Shown: positions 1 through 9,516, counted from the first letter of the stretch. The stretch is 64,000 nt of DNA from Maribacter sp. MJ134 (GCF_003970695.1 NZ_CP034570.1:1364001-1428000); one strand, 5' to 3'. Numbers and translations: made by a program. Notes: generated from the letters alone by a model not told the origin.

Positions 1-2
1 TG

Positions 3-470
3 GCAGGAATGCTAGGTACTATTTGGCTTATAGTTTGCGCCATGGTGTTTGGGGGCATCATGGATGGTATCGGTGCCTTAGCCAGAATTAGTAGTGCCTT
101 ATTAAGTTTAGCAAAAACCACCTTTGGTCTTTTCGCCAGTACAGTGGCCAGTTGTTTGGCTTTGAACGTTACTGCCTCAGACCAATATCTTGCCATTGTA
201 GTTCCAGGAAAAATGTTCTCCAAGGCCTATGCAGATAGAGGACTGGCGCCAGAAAATCTCAGTAGGACCTTAGAGGACTCCGGTACCGTAACCTCCGTGC
301 TAGTTCCTTGGAACACTTGCGGAGCTTACCATAGTGGCGTATTGGGCGTAAGTGTAATGGAATATTTTGTTTATGCTATATTCAATTGGTTAAGCCCTAT
401 CATGACTTTGATTTTTGCAGGACTGGGAATTAAGATAAAACAATTAGTCGATAAAAAAGAAGGCGAATAG
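3..470 (+). CDS. nhaC: Na+/H+ antiporter NhaC family, C-terminal part (partial)
   Basis: Only the last ~155 residues are in the window; the frame is open to the left edge (Ala-Gly precede the first Met at 9), so the gene starts outside. The protein is hydrophobic, with several membrane segments. A polar stretch (LNVTASDQYLAIVVPG, then NLSRTLEDSGTVTSVLVPWNTCG) matches the conserved C-terminal half of NhaC-type sodium/proton antiporters, inner-membrane carriers for pH and sodium homeostasis. The tail is basic and charged (KIKQLVDKKEGE), as expected for a cytoplasmic end. Substrate specificity cannot be judged: NhaC homologues also include malate-lactate antiporters. Confidence 0.85.
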   Translation, partial: AGMLGTIWLIVCAMVFGGIMDGIGALARISSALLSLAKTTFGLFASTVASCLALNVTASDQYLAIVVPGKMFSKAYADRGLAPENLSRTLEDSGTVTSVLVPWNTCGAYHSGVLGVSVMEYFVYAIFNWLSPIMTLIFAGLGIKIKQLVDKKEGE

Positions 471-585
471 TGTAATCGGAGCCATGAAGACTCCTGAGAA
501 AATTGTTACATAATTTTATTGTAATTCCCTTATATATCCCTTCTATATTTTATAATTTCACGTATTAATTATAAAACTATAGCAT

Positions 586-1089
586 ATGGCTTCTGTAACC
601 CTAAAGGGAAATACAATAAATACCTTAGGAACTTTACCTTCAACTGGAAGTAAAGCACCCGAGTTTCAACTTACAAAAAACGATTTATCCACCGTTAAAC
701 TATCCGATTATCAAGGTAGTAGAGTGGTACTTAATATCTTCCCGAGCGTAGATACTGGCACTTGTGCACAGTCCGTTAGACAGTTTAACCAAGAGGCTGC
801 GGAATTAGACAATACCATTGTCCTTTGCGTATCCAAAGACTTACCCTTTGCCCAAGCCCGTTTTTGTGGTGCGGAAGGGATTGATAACGTAGAAATGTTA
901 TCGGACTTTAGAGATGGTAATTTTGGTAAAGCGTATAATTTAGAATTCACGGATGGTCCATTGGCACCCTTACATTCTAGAGCTGTTGTGGTGGTTGATG
1001 AAAACGGCAAAGTGATTCATACCGAACAAGTTCCCGAGATAGTGGACGAACCAAACTACAAGGCTGCTCTAGAAGCACTTATGAATTAA
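586..1089 (+). CDS. tpx: Thiol peroxidase Tpx (atypical 2-Cys peroxiredoxin)
   Basis: This 167-aa protein has the usual Tpx length. It reduces peroxides with electrons from thioredoxin. The peroxidatic Cys60 sits in PSVDTGTCAQSVR and the resolving Cys94 in ARFCGAEG, a spacing of 34 residues typical of Tpx and different from Bcp or AhpC. The N-terminal VTLKGN and the PLAPLHSRAVVVVDENGKV stretch are also family hallmarks. The start ATG at 586 follows an AT-rich leader with no clear Shine-Dalgarno. It is followed after 19 bp by dgkA on the same strand, so the two may be co-transcribed. A second, unrelated peroxiredoxin (Bcp) is encoded near 18.2 kb. Confidence 0.95.
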   Translation: MASVTLKGNTINTLGTLPSTGSKAPEFQLTKNDLSTVKLSDYQGSRVVLNIFPSVDTGTCAQSVRQFNQEAAELDNTIVLCVSKDLPFAQARFCGAEGIDNVEMLSDFRDGNFGKAYNLEFTDGPLAPLHSRAVVVVDENGKVIHTEQVPEIVDEPNYKAALEALMN

Positions 1090-1108
1090 AGAAGCATGCG
1101 CTGAAATT

Positions 1109-1474
1109 ATGCCCAAAGAATCTTTTTTGGTCAACCGACTAAAGAGTGTAGGCTTTGCCCTTAGGGGTGCCCTATTACTCATTAGAACGGAAGCCAGTAT
1201 TAAAATACAGATATTCATCACCCTTGTGATGACCGCTCTCGGCTTCTATTATGAAATATCCAATATAGAATGGATACTTCAAATATTCGCCATTGCAATG
1301 GTCTTGGGAGTAGAAGGGATGAATACCGCCGTTGAAAAAGTGGCAGATTACATACAACCAGAGTTTGACCCTAAGATTGGTTTTATCAAGGATATTTCCG
1401 CTGGGGCCGTTATGATGGTTTCCATCGCAGCGGCTATCATCGGTTGTATCATCTATATACCGAAGATTTTTTAA
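1109..1474 (+). CDS. dgkA: Diacylglycerol kinase / undecaprenol kinase family membrane protein
   Basis: This is a 121-aa small integral membrane kinase of the prokaryotic DgkA family. It is expected to phosphorylate diacylglycerol or undecaprenol at the inner membrane for lipid recycling. Three hydrophobic segments are visible (about residues 30-48, 52-70, 97-118) after a basic N-terminus. The family signature appears as GVEGMNTAVEKVADYI followed by IKDISAGAVMM. The usual ELLNTAIE is here VEGMNTAVE and the usual AKD is IKD, but the Glu, Asn and KD residues are kept. Which lipid is used cannot be read from sequence; undecaprenol is the Gram-positive substrate and diacylglycerol the enterobacterial one. 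Confidence 0.9.
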   Translation: MPKESFLVNRLKSVGFALRGALLLIRTEASIKIQIFITLVMTALGFYYEISNIEWILQIFAIAMVLGVEGMNTAVEKVADYIQPEFDPKIGFIKDISAGAVMMVSIAAAIIGCIIYIPKIF

Positions 1475-1594
1475 TAGGGCTCTATAAGACGCATGTAGTG
1501 CAAATAATCACGGGTAAAGCACACGTGGCTTAGAAAGGAAGTTAACATTGATTTCGACGGAAGCACAAGGACATTTTAGGTCCCGCTTATCGAG

Positions 1595-1602
1595 TAAATT
1601 TG
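1595..1602 (+). promoter_or_regulatory. Bacteroidetes -7 element for ftsK
   Basis: TAAATTTG matches the TAnnTTTG -7 consensus of the Bacteroidetes primary sigma factor. It lies 28 bp before the ftsK ATG. No good TTG -33 element is seen at the expected distance, so the call rests on the -7 box and position only. Confidence 0.5.
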
Positions 1603-1630
1603 TATTTTTACCCCTAGAACAAACGAATTC

Positions 1631-4003
1631 ATGGCAAAAAAGGCTACTAAAACTAAGCCAAAATCAAAACCGGTAAAAAAGAAAGTTTCCATTGGATTAT
1701 CAAAGCAGAATAAGATAATTCTCGGGAGCCTTTTGGTGCTTTTCAGTATTGCGCTATTTTTCTCTTTTGTTTCCTTTTATTTTACGTGGCAGGATGATCA
1801 AAGCCTACTTACGGAGTTTAAAGATCGTAATGAGGAGGCCAAAAATCTTTTGAATAAATTCGGTGCTAGCGTCAGTCACTTTTTCGTGTACAAAGGTTTT
1901 GGGATTGCTTCCCTAATAATCCCATTTTTATTGTGTTTGTCCGGTATTTATTTGTTTTTGGGCCTTGACCGAAAAGGAATGCTGAAGAAATGGATATGGG
2001 GATTAATTTTCTTGATATGGATTTCGATAGCATTCGGTTTTTTTGCCTTGGAAAGTCCACTTTTAGGGGGACTAGTGGGTTATGAAATGAATGATTTTCT
2101 TCAAGATTACACCGGTAAGATAGGTGTGTTATTGCTACTTGTTTTTGGTTTGATTTTCATCATGGTACGCTTGTTCAAGGTGACTCCAGAAGGTATTGGG
2201 CAATTTTTCAGGTCTAAGAAACAAGCGCTACGTTCCGAGTTTAAAGCGGCAAAGGAAAAATCAATTGAACAGCGGACGGAATTTTCGAAAGAGGAAGAAG
2301 AGGTACCGGTGGTTATTGATACCTACACCCATAAGAAGGATATCCCACCAATAGTAAAAGAAGTAGCTGAAAAAGAATTGGAAGTTACCGTGCCACAGGA
2401 GGAAGAGGAAGAACTCGCAATGAAGGTGGAACAAGTTGTGGAAGAGCCGGAAGAACTGGATTTACTGGCCAATAAATTGGTCGATGACTTTGGAGAATTT
2501 GATCCTACCTTGGAGCTAGGCAATTATAAGTTCCCAACTATTGAACTCTTGGACCAGCATGGTGTTACAGGTGGCATTACCATAAACCAAGAAGAATTAG
2601 AGGAAAATAAAAATAAGATTGTAGACACCCTTAAAAACTACAAAATCGGGATTGCGCAGATAAAAGCGACTATTGGCCCTACGGTTACGCTCTATGAAAT
2701 AGTACCTGATGCCGGTGTTCGTATTTCTAAAATTAAAAATCTTGAAGACGATATCGCCTTATCTTTAGCTGCACTTGGCATACGAATTATTGCCCCCATT
2801 CCCGGTAAAGGCACCATTGGTATTGAAGTCCCCAATAAGAACGCAACCATAGTTTCTATGCGTTCGGCAATCGCTTCCAGTAAATTCCAGAAGGCGGAAA
2901 TGGAACTACCCATTGCATTCGGTAAGACCATCAGTAATGAGACTTTTGTTGTAGACCTTGCCAAAATGCCACACTTATTAATGGCCGGTGCAACAGGGCA
3001 AGGTAAATCGGTAGGTCTCAATGCAGTCCTCACCTCTTTACTCTACAAGAAGCACCCCGCGGAGGTGAAGTTTATTTTGGTAGATCCTAAAAAAGTAGAA
3101 TTAACCCTCTACAATAAAATAGAACGTCATTTCTTAGCCAAGCTACCAGATTCGGAAGAGGCCATTATAACGGACAACACTAAGGTTATTAACACATTAA
3201 ATTCCCTTTGTATTGAAATGGACAATAGGTATGAACTATTGAAAAAGGCCATGGTTCGAAACCTAAAGGAGTACAATACCAAGTTCAAAGCAAGAAAACT
3301 CAACCCGAACGATGGACATAAGTTTCTGCCTTACATAGTACTGGTAATCGATGAGTTTGCCGATTTGATCATGACCGCAGGGAAAGAGGTGGAAACCCCG
3401 GTGGCCAGACTAGCACAATTGGCAAGGGCCATAGGCATACACTTGATAATAGCCACCCAAAGACCTTCTGTAAACGTAATTACAGGGCTTATTAAAGCCA
3501 ATTTCCCTGCGCGTATTGCATTCAGGGTAACATCAAAAATAGATTCCCGCACTATTCTAGATGCACAGGGCGCAGACCAACTTATAGGTCGTGGAGATAT
3601 GCTGTACACCCAAGGCAATGATGTAACCCGTATTCAATGTGCCTTTGTAGATACGCCGGAAGTCGCAAAAATCACCGAATATATAGGCAGCCAAAGGGCC
3701 TATCCAGAGGCCCACGAACTCCCCGAATATGTGGGTGAAGAATCTGGCACGAGTGTTGATATTGATATCGCGGATAGGGATAAAATGTTTCGAGAAGCTG
3801 CAGAAGTAATCGTAATTGCCCAACAAGGTTCCGCTTCTTTAATACAAAGAAAATTGAAACTTGGTTACAACAGGGCAGGTAGGATTATTGACCAACTTGA
3901 AGCGGCTGGAATCGTTGGCCAGTTTGAAGGTAGCAAGGCGAGACAAGTGCTTATCCCGGATATGATCGCATTAGAACAATTTTTTGAAAACGAAAGTAAT
4001 TAA
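1631..4003 (+). CDS. ftsK: DNA translocase FtsK/SpoIIIE
   Basis: This 790-aa protein is the membrane-anchored dsDNA translocase that clears chromosome termini at the division septum. It has a Lys-rich start and four membrane segments (about residues 30-52, 90-110, 118-138, 163-182). A Glu-rich linker covers about residues 200-290, which is short compared with E. coli. The RecA-like motor has Walker A GATGQGKS near residue 452 and Walker B VLVIDEFADLIM near 570. The gamma winged helix (QQGSASLIQRKLKLGYNRAGR) forms the last 65 residues. It heads a compact block: lolA starts 7 bp after its stop. The gene order ftsK-lolA-lptF/G-ribBA suggests shared transcription of division and envelope functions. 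Confidence 0.96.
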   Translation: MAKKATKTKPKSKPVKKKVSIGLSKQNKIILGSLLVLFSIALFFSFVSFYFTWQDDQSLLTEFKDRNEEAKNLLNKFGASVSHFFVYKGFGIASLIIPFLLCLSGIYLFLGLDRKGMLKKWIWGLIFLIWISIAFGFFALESPLLGGLVGYEMNDFLQDYTGKIGVLLLLVFGLIFIMVRLFKVTPEGIGQFFRSKKQALRSEFKAAKEKSIEQRTEFSKEEEEVPVVIDTYTHKKDIPPIVKEVAEKELEVTVPQEEEEELAMKVEQVVEEPEELDLLANKLVDDFGEFDPTLELGNYKFPTIELLDQHGVTGGITINQEELEENKNKIVDTLKNYKIGIAQIKATIGPTVTLYEIVPDAGVRISKIKNLEDDIALSLAALGIRIIAPIPGKGTIGIEVPNKNATIVSMRSAIASSKFQKAEMELPIAFGKTISNETFVVDLAKMPHLLMAGATGQGKSVGLNAVLTSLLYKKHPAEVKFILVDPKKVELTLYNKIERHFLAKLPDSEEAIITDNTKVINTLNSLCIEMDNRYELLKKAMVRNLKEYNTKFKARKLNPNDGHKFLPYIVLVIDEFADLIMTAGKEVETPVARLAQLARAIGIHLIIATQRPSVNVITGLIKANFPARIAFRVTSKIDSRTILDAQGADQLIGRGDMLYTQGNDVTRIQCAFVDTPEVAKITEYIGSQRAYPEAHELPEYVGEESGTSVDIDIADRDKMFREAAEVIVIAQQGSASLIQRKLKLGYNRAGRIIDQLEAAGIVGQFEGSKARQVLIPDMIALEQFFENESN

Positions 4004-4010
4004 TTATACT

Positions 4011-4655
4011 ATGAAGAAGTTCCTATTTTTAACAGTAGTCTTTTTAACCGCAGGATTTGCACAAGCGCAAGATGCGGCCAAGGCAAAAGCGTTATTGGAC
4101 GATGTATACACTAAAGTAAAAGGGTATGATAATGTTTACGTAGATTTTAAATTTGCGTTGGATAATGCCGAAGCGGGTATTAAACAAGAAACAAGAGGAG
4201 ACGTTACACTATCTGGAGAAAAGTATCTTTTCAATTATTTGGGTTCCCAACAATTATACGATGGCAAAAAGGTGTACACTATAGTTCCTGAGAATGAAGA
4301 AGTGACCATTGAAGACCAGTCTGATGAGGAAGATGCCATAACGCCTTCCAAAATGCTTACATTTTACAAAGAAGGACATAATTATGCTTGGGATATCTTA
4401 CAGAACGTTCAAGGTAGAAAAATACAATACGTAAAATTGACACCAATTGATTCCAATTCTGAAATAAAAAGTAGGCTACTAGGTATTGATGTCAACACAA
4501 AGCATATCTACAAACTCATTGAAACAGGAAACAATGGGACCAAGACCACCATTACCGTTAATTCTTTCAAAACAAATCAGCCTGTTTCAGAGACCTTATT
4601 TACCTTTGATGAAAAGAAGTACACAGATGCTGGGTACTACATTATAAAGAATTAG
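4011..4655 (+). CDS. lolA: LolA-family outer-membrane lipoprotein carrier
   Basis: This 214-aa exported protein has a clear signal peptide (MKKFLFLTVVFLTAGFAQAQ), so it is periplasmic. The body (DVYTKVKGYDNVYVDFKF, GDVTLSGEKYLFNY, QQLYDGKKVYTIVPENEEV) is the LolA/LolB-like half barrel that shuttles lipoproteins from the inner to the outer membrane. A longer reading frame from 3984 exists. The start at 4011 is chosen because it opens directly on the signal peptide and lies just past the ftsK stop. The preceding and following genes (ftsK, LptF/G permease) support an envelope role. Partner LolCDE is not in the window. Confidence 0.88.
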   Translation: MKKFLFLTVVFLTAGFAQAQDAAKAKALLDDVYTKVKGYDNVYVDFKFALDNAEAGIKQETRGDVTLSGEKYLFNYLGSQQLYDGKKVYTIVPENEEVTIEDQSDEEDAITPSKMLTFYKEGHNYAWDILQNVQGRKIQYVKLTPIDSNSEIKSRLLGIDVNTKHIYKLIETGNNGTKTTITVNSFKTNQPVSETLFTFDEKKYTDAGYYIIKN

Positions 4656-4660
4656 CACTT

Positions 4661-6160
4661 TTGAGGATTTTAGACCGGTATATACTATCAAGGTTCGCAT
4701 TCAATTTTTTCAGTTCGTTTGTTATATTGATGTTCATCTTCATATTTCAGACGATTTGGCTCTTTATTGATGATCTTGCCGGTAAAGGTTTGGACATCAT
4801 TATCATAGGAAAGTTCCTTTTCTATTTAATGCCAGATTTAACTGAGAAAGTGCTACCCCTTACCGTATTGCTATCGTCCATACTTACTTTTGGAACCTTT
4901 GCCGAAAATTATGAGTTCGCCGCAATGAAGGCGTCGGGAATATCGTTACAAAGGTCTATGTTCAGCTTAATCATTTTTGTTACGATTTTAGGTGGGGTCA
5001 CCTTCTTTTTTGCAAACAACGTTATTCCGCTATCACAACGAAAAATCTATAATCTAAGAAAGAACATTGCCAAGGTAAAACCAGCGGCCGCAGTTTCCGA
5101 GGGTATTTTTAGCGATTTTGAAGGAATGAACATCAAGGTCGATGAAAAATATGGAGAGAACGATCGTTTCTTACGCAACGTAATCATTCATAAAAAAACC
5201 AAGTCTAATATTAATAGTACGGTAATCAAGGCCAAAAAAGGAGAATTGATCAGCAGTGAAACTTCCGATATTATTCAGTTGGTCCTAACGGACGGACATT
5301 ATTACGAGGAAATAGAAAGCAAGAAAAACAAGTTTAAATATCCTTTTGCAGAAGCTAGTTTTGATACCTACATTATGAATATTGAGGTGCCGGAACTGGA
5401 CAATGAGGATTTAGAGGAAGAAAGAGATGTCAGTACCGCCAAGATGAAAAATATCAGCCGGCTGTCAAAAGATATTGATTCTATCAAAACCGATAATTTT
5501 AGGATAGTTCGTGCTTTTTCCAAGAATATCGTTAGCAGAATGGGCCTGTTTTCCCCATTAGCCATAAGGGACACCTCTATAGTAAAGAGTAAAGAACGTA
5601 TACTAAAGGACTCGATAAATGCCGCAAAAATAGCCTTGCTTAAAGAGAATAAACCCAAGCAGGACTCCATTAAGGCGGACTTGTTACATCTTTTTCCGGA
5701 TTGGCAGCGGATACAAGTGCTAACTAGTGCCAAAAATGCGACCTCGGGAATACTGGGCTCCGTGACGGGCAAGAAGGATGAAATTCAAAAAAGATATAAG
5801 AACTACAACCTCCACATCTTATCCTTACACAATAAATATGCCTTGGCCTTTTCCTGTATTATTCTTTTTTTCGTTGGAGCTCCCTTGGGTGCTATCATCA
5901 GAAAGGGAGGCCTGGGACTTCCAATGGTTATTGCCATTGTTCTCTTTTTAGTGTATTATTTCATTGGTGTTTTTGCAGGCAATTACGCCAAAGAAGGAAA
6001 TATTCATCCTATGTTAGGGGCATGGGTTTCTACCCTGATTATGCTACCTTTGGGCTTTTATTTGACAAAAAGGGCAACCGAAGATAAAGGAATGACCAAT
6101 TTTGGTGCGGTGACGGATTTTTTCAAAAATCTGTTCCGAAAAAAGAAAGAAACCGATTAG
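4661..6160 (+). CDS. LptF/LptG family lipopolysaccharide export permease
   Basis: This 499-aa protein is a YjgP/YjgQ-type permease, the inner-membrane half of the LPS exporter LptB2FG. It has three membrane segments at residues 10-110, a large periplasmic domain with a charged insertion around 240-370, and three more segments after about 395 (FSCIILFFVGAPLGAIIRKGG is the conserved loop). It starts with TTG. The first residues (RILDRYILSRF) align with the usual KILDRYIL start of the family, while the next ATG would remove the first membrane helix, so TTG is well supported. It lies 5 bp after lolA and abuts ribBA. Whether it is LptF or LptG is not decided here. Confidence 0.9.
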   Translation: MRILDRYILSRFAFNFFSSFVILMFIFIFQTIWLFIDDLAGKGLDIIIIGKFLFYLMPDLTEKVLPLTVLLSSILTFGTFAENYEFAAMKASGISLQRSMFSLIIFVTILGGVTFFFANNVIPLSQRKIYNLRKNIAKVKPAAAVSEGIFSDFEGMNIKVDEKYGENDRFLRNVIIHKKTKSNINSTVIKAKKGELISSETSDIIQLVLTDGHYYEEIESKKNKFKYPFAEASFDTYIMNIEVPELDNEDLEEERDVSTAKMKNISRLSKDIDSIKTDNFRIVRAFSKNIVSRMGLFSPLAIRDTSIVKSKERILKDSINAAKIALLKENKPKQDSIKADLLHLFPDWQRIQVLTSAKNATSGILGSVTGKKDEIQKRYKNYNLHILSLHNKYALAFSCIILFFVGAPLGAIIRKGGLGLPMVIAIVLFLVYYFIGVFAGNYAKEGNIHPMLGAWVSTLIMLPLGFYLTKRATEDKGMTNFGAVTDFFKNLFRKKKETD

Positions 6161-7303
6161 ATGGGAGTACAAATGCCAGAAACAGTTCAGCTGAATACCA
6201 TACAGGAAGCGATTGCCGATATACGAGAAGGCAAGGTCATTATTGTGGTAGATGATGAGAACAGGGAGAATGAAGGAGATTTTTTGGCTGCGGCGGAATT
6301 GGCCACACCAGAAACCGTAAATTTTATGGCAACTCACGGAAAAGGGTTGATTTGTGCGCCATTGACCGAGGGAAGATGTAAAGAACTTGGACTCCACATG
6401 ATGGTCAGCAATAATACCGACCCTATGGAGACTGCCTTCACCGTATCTGTAGATTTAAGGGGAAACGGTGTTACCACGGGAATATCGGCATCGGACCGTT
6501 CAAAAACTGTTTGCGCTTTAACCGATAAGGAAACCAAACCGCATGATTTAGCAAGACCGGGACACATTTTCCCTTTAGTAGCTAAAGAAGGTGGTGTCCT
6601 ACGAAGAACAGGACATACCGAGGCTGCAATCGATTTTGCACGATTAGCCGGATTAAAGCCCGCTGGAATTATCGTTGAAATCATGAACGATGACGGTAGC
6701 ATGGCCCGTTTACCACAGCTGATGAAAGTGGCTGAAAAATTTGACCTTAAAATAGTTTCCATTGAAGATTTGGTCGCTTACCGAATGGAACACGACAGTC
6801 TTATCGATAAGGAGAACGACTTTGAAATAAAGACCCGTTTTGGAGATTACAGGTTACGAGCGTACAAGCAGACCACCAATAATCACGTACATATAGCCCT
6901 GACCAAAGGCAACTGGTCTAAGGATGAAAAGGTGTTGACCCGCATTAACTCCACCTTAATCAACAACGATATTCTAGGCACCTTGACCAATAGCCCTGAC
7001 CAGAAGTTAGAGAATATGTTCAATGCTGTGAATAAAGAAGGTAAAGGCGCTATTGTATTTATCAATCAAGATGCAGAATCACTTAACTTATTGAATAGGT
7101 TGGCAGAGCTTCAGGAATTACAGAAAAAGGGAATTTCTAAAGCGCCCAAAATAGAAATGGATTCGCGTGATTTTGGAATCGGGGCGCAAATACTACACGA
7201 TTTAGGAATCAGCAAAATGCGTCTATTGACCAATAGTAGACAAGGAAAACGTGTAGGTATCGTGGGTTACGGATTGGAGATTGTTGAGTACGTAACCTAT
7301 TGA
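6161..7303 (+). CDS. ribB: RibBA-type protein: active-looking DHBP synthase fused to a degenerate GTP cyclohydrolase II domain
   Basis: This 380-aa protein belongs to riboflavin synthesis. Residues 8-208 form 3,4-dihydroxy-2-butanone-4-phosphate synthase with the catalytic DDENRENEGDF (31-41) and RTGHTEAAIDF (149-159) motifs intact. Residues 215-380 resemble the RibA fold: the end (MDSRDFGIGAQILHDLGI, then LLTNSRQGKRVGIVGYGLEI) is recognisable. However, the zinc-binding segment expected near 259-275 (VHSEC...RCDCG in active enzymes) is replaced by TRINSTLINNDILGTLTN with no cysteine. GTP ring opening is therefore unlikely. This is the RibBX-like arrangement known from proteobacteria. It begins immediately after the LptF/G stop; a second ATG at 6173 is an alternative start. 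Confidence 0.88.
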   Translation: MGVQMPETVQLNTIQEAIADIREGKVIIVVDDENRENEGDFLAAAELATPETVNFMATHGKGLICAPLTEGRCKELGLHMMVSNNTDPMETAFTVSVDLRGNGVTTGISASDRSKTVCALTDKETKPHDLARPGHIFPLVAKEGGVLRRTGHTEAAIDFARLAGLKPAGIIVEIMNDDGSMARLPQLMKVAEKFDLKIVSIEDLVAYRMEHDSLIDKENDFEIKTRFGDYRLRAYKQTTNNHVHIALTKGNWSKDEKVLTRINSTLINNDILGTLTNSPDQKLENMFNAVNKEGKGAIVFINQDAESLNLLNRLAELQELQKKGISKAPKIEMDSRDFGIGAQILHDLGISKMRLLTNSRQGKRVGIVGYGLEIVEYVTY

Positions 7304-7312
7304 TTAAAGGGA

Positions 7313-8506
7313 TTAGATCATAATAGAAATAATCGAGTACATTTTTTTAGCGCGCTGCGCTACTTCTTCCTCTGTCCAACTTAGTTTTACCAAAACGGAG
7401 ATAGTCCTTCCCATCCATTGGTCCGATTTGGAAAAATCGGCCTTCGAGTAATCCGGCAAAAAATGGGAGACTTCATTAGGTAACTTTCCTAGAGATTTCA
7501 AATTGGTCAAATGCTCCCACTTCTTATAATAATGCCAATTATTATCAAACCAATAAAAACAAGCATCAACACCTCCATTAACCAAAGCTTTATGTGTATT
7601 TCTGGCTATTTCTTCCGAAGGAAGGAAGAAATTTAAAAAGGAGTAATTCTCTTCCCCTCCGGCAGGCACCCTTCTAAAAGTCACCCCATTAACGCCTGCT
7701 ATTTCGTTTTTTAAAACGCCGTAGTTTTTCTTTTGTATAGCGATAAATTCGTCCAAACGTTGTACTTGTGCACAACCTACTGCCGCGTTTAATTCAGATA
7801 TTCTAAAATTATAGCCTAAGAAAGGATGCGTTTCCGCTCCCCTATCATTTCCCACATGGTCATGGCCGTGGTCGGAATAGTGGTCCGCATTGCGATAAAA
7901 CTCTTCATTATTGGTAATTAAAGCACCACCCTCACCACAAGTAATCGTTTTAACGTAATCAAAAGAGAAACATCCCAAGTCTCCATAACTCCCTAACGGT
8001 TTACCGTCAAAACTACCTCCTATCGCTTGGCAAGCATCCTCTAAAAGTAATAGACCGTGTTTTTCACAGATTGCTTTCAACGCTCTTAGGTCCGCCATGG
8101 AACCACACATATGCACGGGCATTACTACCTTGGTCCGTTCCGTTATGGCAGCTTCAACCGCAGCAGGGTTTAAGGTTAAAGTATCATCAATATCAACTAA
8201 AACGGGTATAGCTCCCAGCGCAAGTATAGATTCAAAACTAGCCACAAAGGTGAACGTTGGCATGATGACCTCGTCCCCTGCTCCAATACCGGCACTTGCC
8301 AAAGCCACGGTGAGTGCGGCAGTCCCACTACTGACCAGTTGCACATATTTTGTCCCCATTCTTTTGGACAAAGCGGCTTCTAATTCCTTAGCCTTCCATT
8401 GTCCGTTGCGCATCCCATCAAAACCATAGCGCATAAGCACTCCCGTATCTAGCACAGTTTGTACTTGTGCTTTTTCATTATCTCCAAACAATTCAAATCC
8501 AGGCAT
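7313..8506 (-). CDS. DegT/DnrJ/EryC1/StrS family PLP aminotransferase
   Basis: This 397-aa fold-type I aminotransferase is of the sugar-aminotransferase family. Conserved features are SSGTAALTVAL (59-69, phosphate cup), the PLP aspartate in LLEDACQAIGGSFDGKPLG (D157) and the PLP lysine K186 in CFSFDYVKTITCGEGG. Such enzymes transfer an amino group to nucleotide-linked or free keto-sugars. The C-terminal half has Trp/Tyr-rich stretches (CFYWFDNNWHYYKKWEHL) close to those of the PLP enzymes acting on 8-amino-3,8-dideoxyoctulosonate. The TSUP transporter gene lies 17 bp upstream on the same strand. It is convergent with ribBA with only 9 bp between the stops. Substrate is unknown. Confidence 0.88.
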   Translation of the reverse strand: MPGFELFGDNEKAQVQTVLDTGVLMRYGFDGMRNGQWKAKELEAALSKRMGTKYVQLVSSGTAALTVALASAGIGAGDEVIMPTFTFVASFESILALGAIPVLVDIDDTLTLNPAAVEAAITERTKVVMPVHMCGSMADLRALKAICEKHGLLLLEDACQAIGGSFDGKPLGSYGDLGCFSFDYVKTITCGEGGALITNNEEFYRNADHYSDHGHDHVGNDRGAETHPFLGYNFRISELNAAVGCAQVQRLDEFIAIQKKNYGVLKNEIAGVNGVTFRRVPAGGEENYSFLNFFLPSEEIARNTHKALVNGGVDACFYWFDNNWHYYKKWEHLTNLKSLGKLPNEVSHFLPDYSKADFSKSDQWMGRTISVLVKLSWTEEEVAQRAKKMYSIISIMI

Positions 8507-8523
8507 ATTACTTCAATATAAAA

Positions 8524-9276
8524 TTAAAAAAACCACAGTTTTACGGCCATCGCTACGACCATAATCACTAAAAATACTTTAATAAATCCGTCACCCTTCT
8601 TAACAGAGTATCTACTTGCAATCCAAGCTCCACTGCCGTTTCCGATAGCCAAAATTAGACCAATCTTCCAGTTTACCTTATCATTCAAGGCAAAAACCGC
8701 CAAGGCAGAAATCATATATAGAAAAACGACCGAAACCTTGGTAGCGTTGGAACGTACCAAAGACATTCTATTAACGTAATGTAAAAATAAAATCATAAGG
8801 AAACCAAGGCCTGCGTTAATGAATCCGCCATAAATTCCAAAAAAGAAAAATACTACGATTCCTATCCAAAGGTATTTTCCGGTAAGCCGCTCTTCTACAT
8901 CCTTAAAATTAATTTTTGGACTGAAGACGATGATGAACACCACCAAAATCATAACTATAGCTAAAATTCTATTGAATACCTCCCCTTTGACATCCACCGC
9001 AATGTAGGCGCCAATAATTGAACCAAGAAATGCAGCTATTCCCAAATAGGCATTAAAGGGAAAAGTGGAAACTCCCTTACTCTTAAAACCTGCCGTGGCG
9101 AGCGCAGTCTGTATAACGATAGCAACCCTATTGGTACCGTTGGCAATATTCGAAGGAAGTCCTAAAAATATGAGAACGGGGAGCGATAGTAAGGACCCGC
9201 CGCCAGCGACCGTGTTAATAAAACCTACAGCAAAACCCACTACGACCAGCAAGGGGTAATGATACCATTCCTCCAT
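8524..9276 (-). CDS. TSUP family (TauE/SafE) membrane transporter
   Basis: This 250-aa integral membrane protein has about seven or eight hydrophobic segments. The N-terminal repeat (FAVGFINTVAGGGSLLSLPVLIFLG then NGTNRVAIVIQ) and the second copy (FFFGIYGGFINAGLGF then NATKVSVVFLY) are the duplicated TauE/SafE half-repeats. Members export or import sulfur-containing organic anions such as sulfite, sulfoacetate or taurine; the actual substrate here is not readable. It is upstream of and co-oriented with the DegT aminotransferase. Its start lies at the edge of a 330-bp gene-free region with hairpin repeats. Confidence 0.9.
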   Translation of the reverse strand: MEEWYHYPLLVVVGFAVGFINTVAGGGSLLSLPVLIFLGLPSNIANGTNRVAIVIQTALATAGFKSKGVSTFPFNAYLGIAAFLGSIIGAYIAVDVKGEVFNRILAIVMILVVFIIVFSPKINFKDVEERLTGKYLWIGIVVFFFFGIYGGFINAGLGFLMILFLHYVNRMSLVRSNATKVSVVFLYMISALAVFALNDKVNWKIGLILAIGNGSGAWIASRYSVKKGDGFIKVFLVIMVVAMAVKLWFF

Positions 9277-9516
9277 AATGCAAAAATAAAGGGTTGTACG
9301 GTATTTAACTAGGAAATAATTATTCTCGTGGATAGCAAGATTACGTTCGGTGTTCCCAGTAAGGAATCCTTGGCAAACACAAAACCCACACCAAAGCTAC
9401 GTTTGGTTGGTTTCCCATGCAAAAAGGCACAATCGAAAACAACAGGGATTCACTCCGTGCATCCCAAAAGGAAGTCCTGAGCAAGCATAAAACCAACTCC
9501 AAAGCTACGCTTGGTC

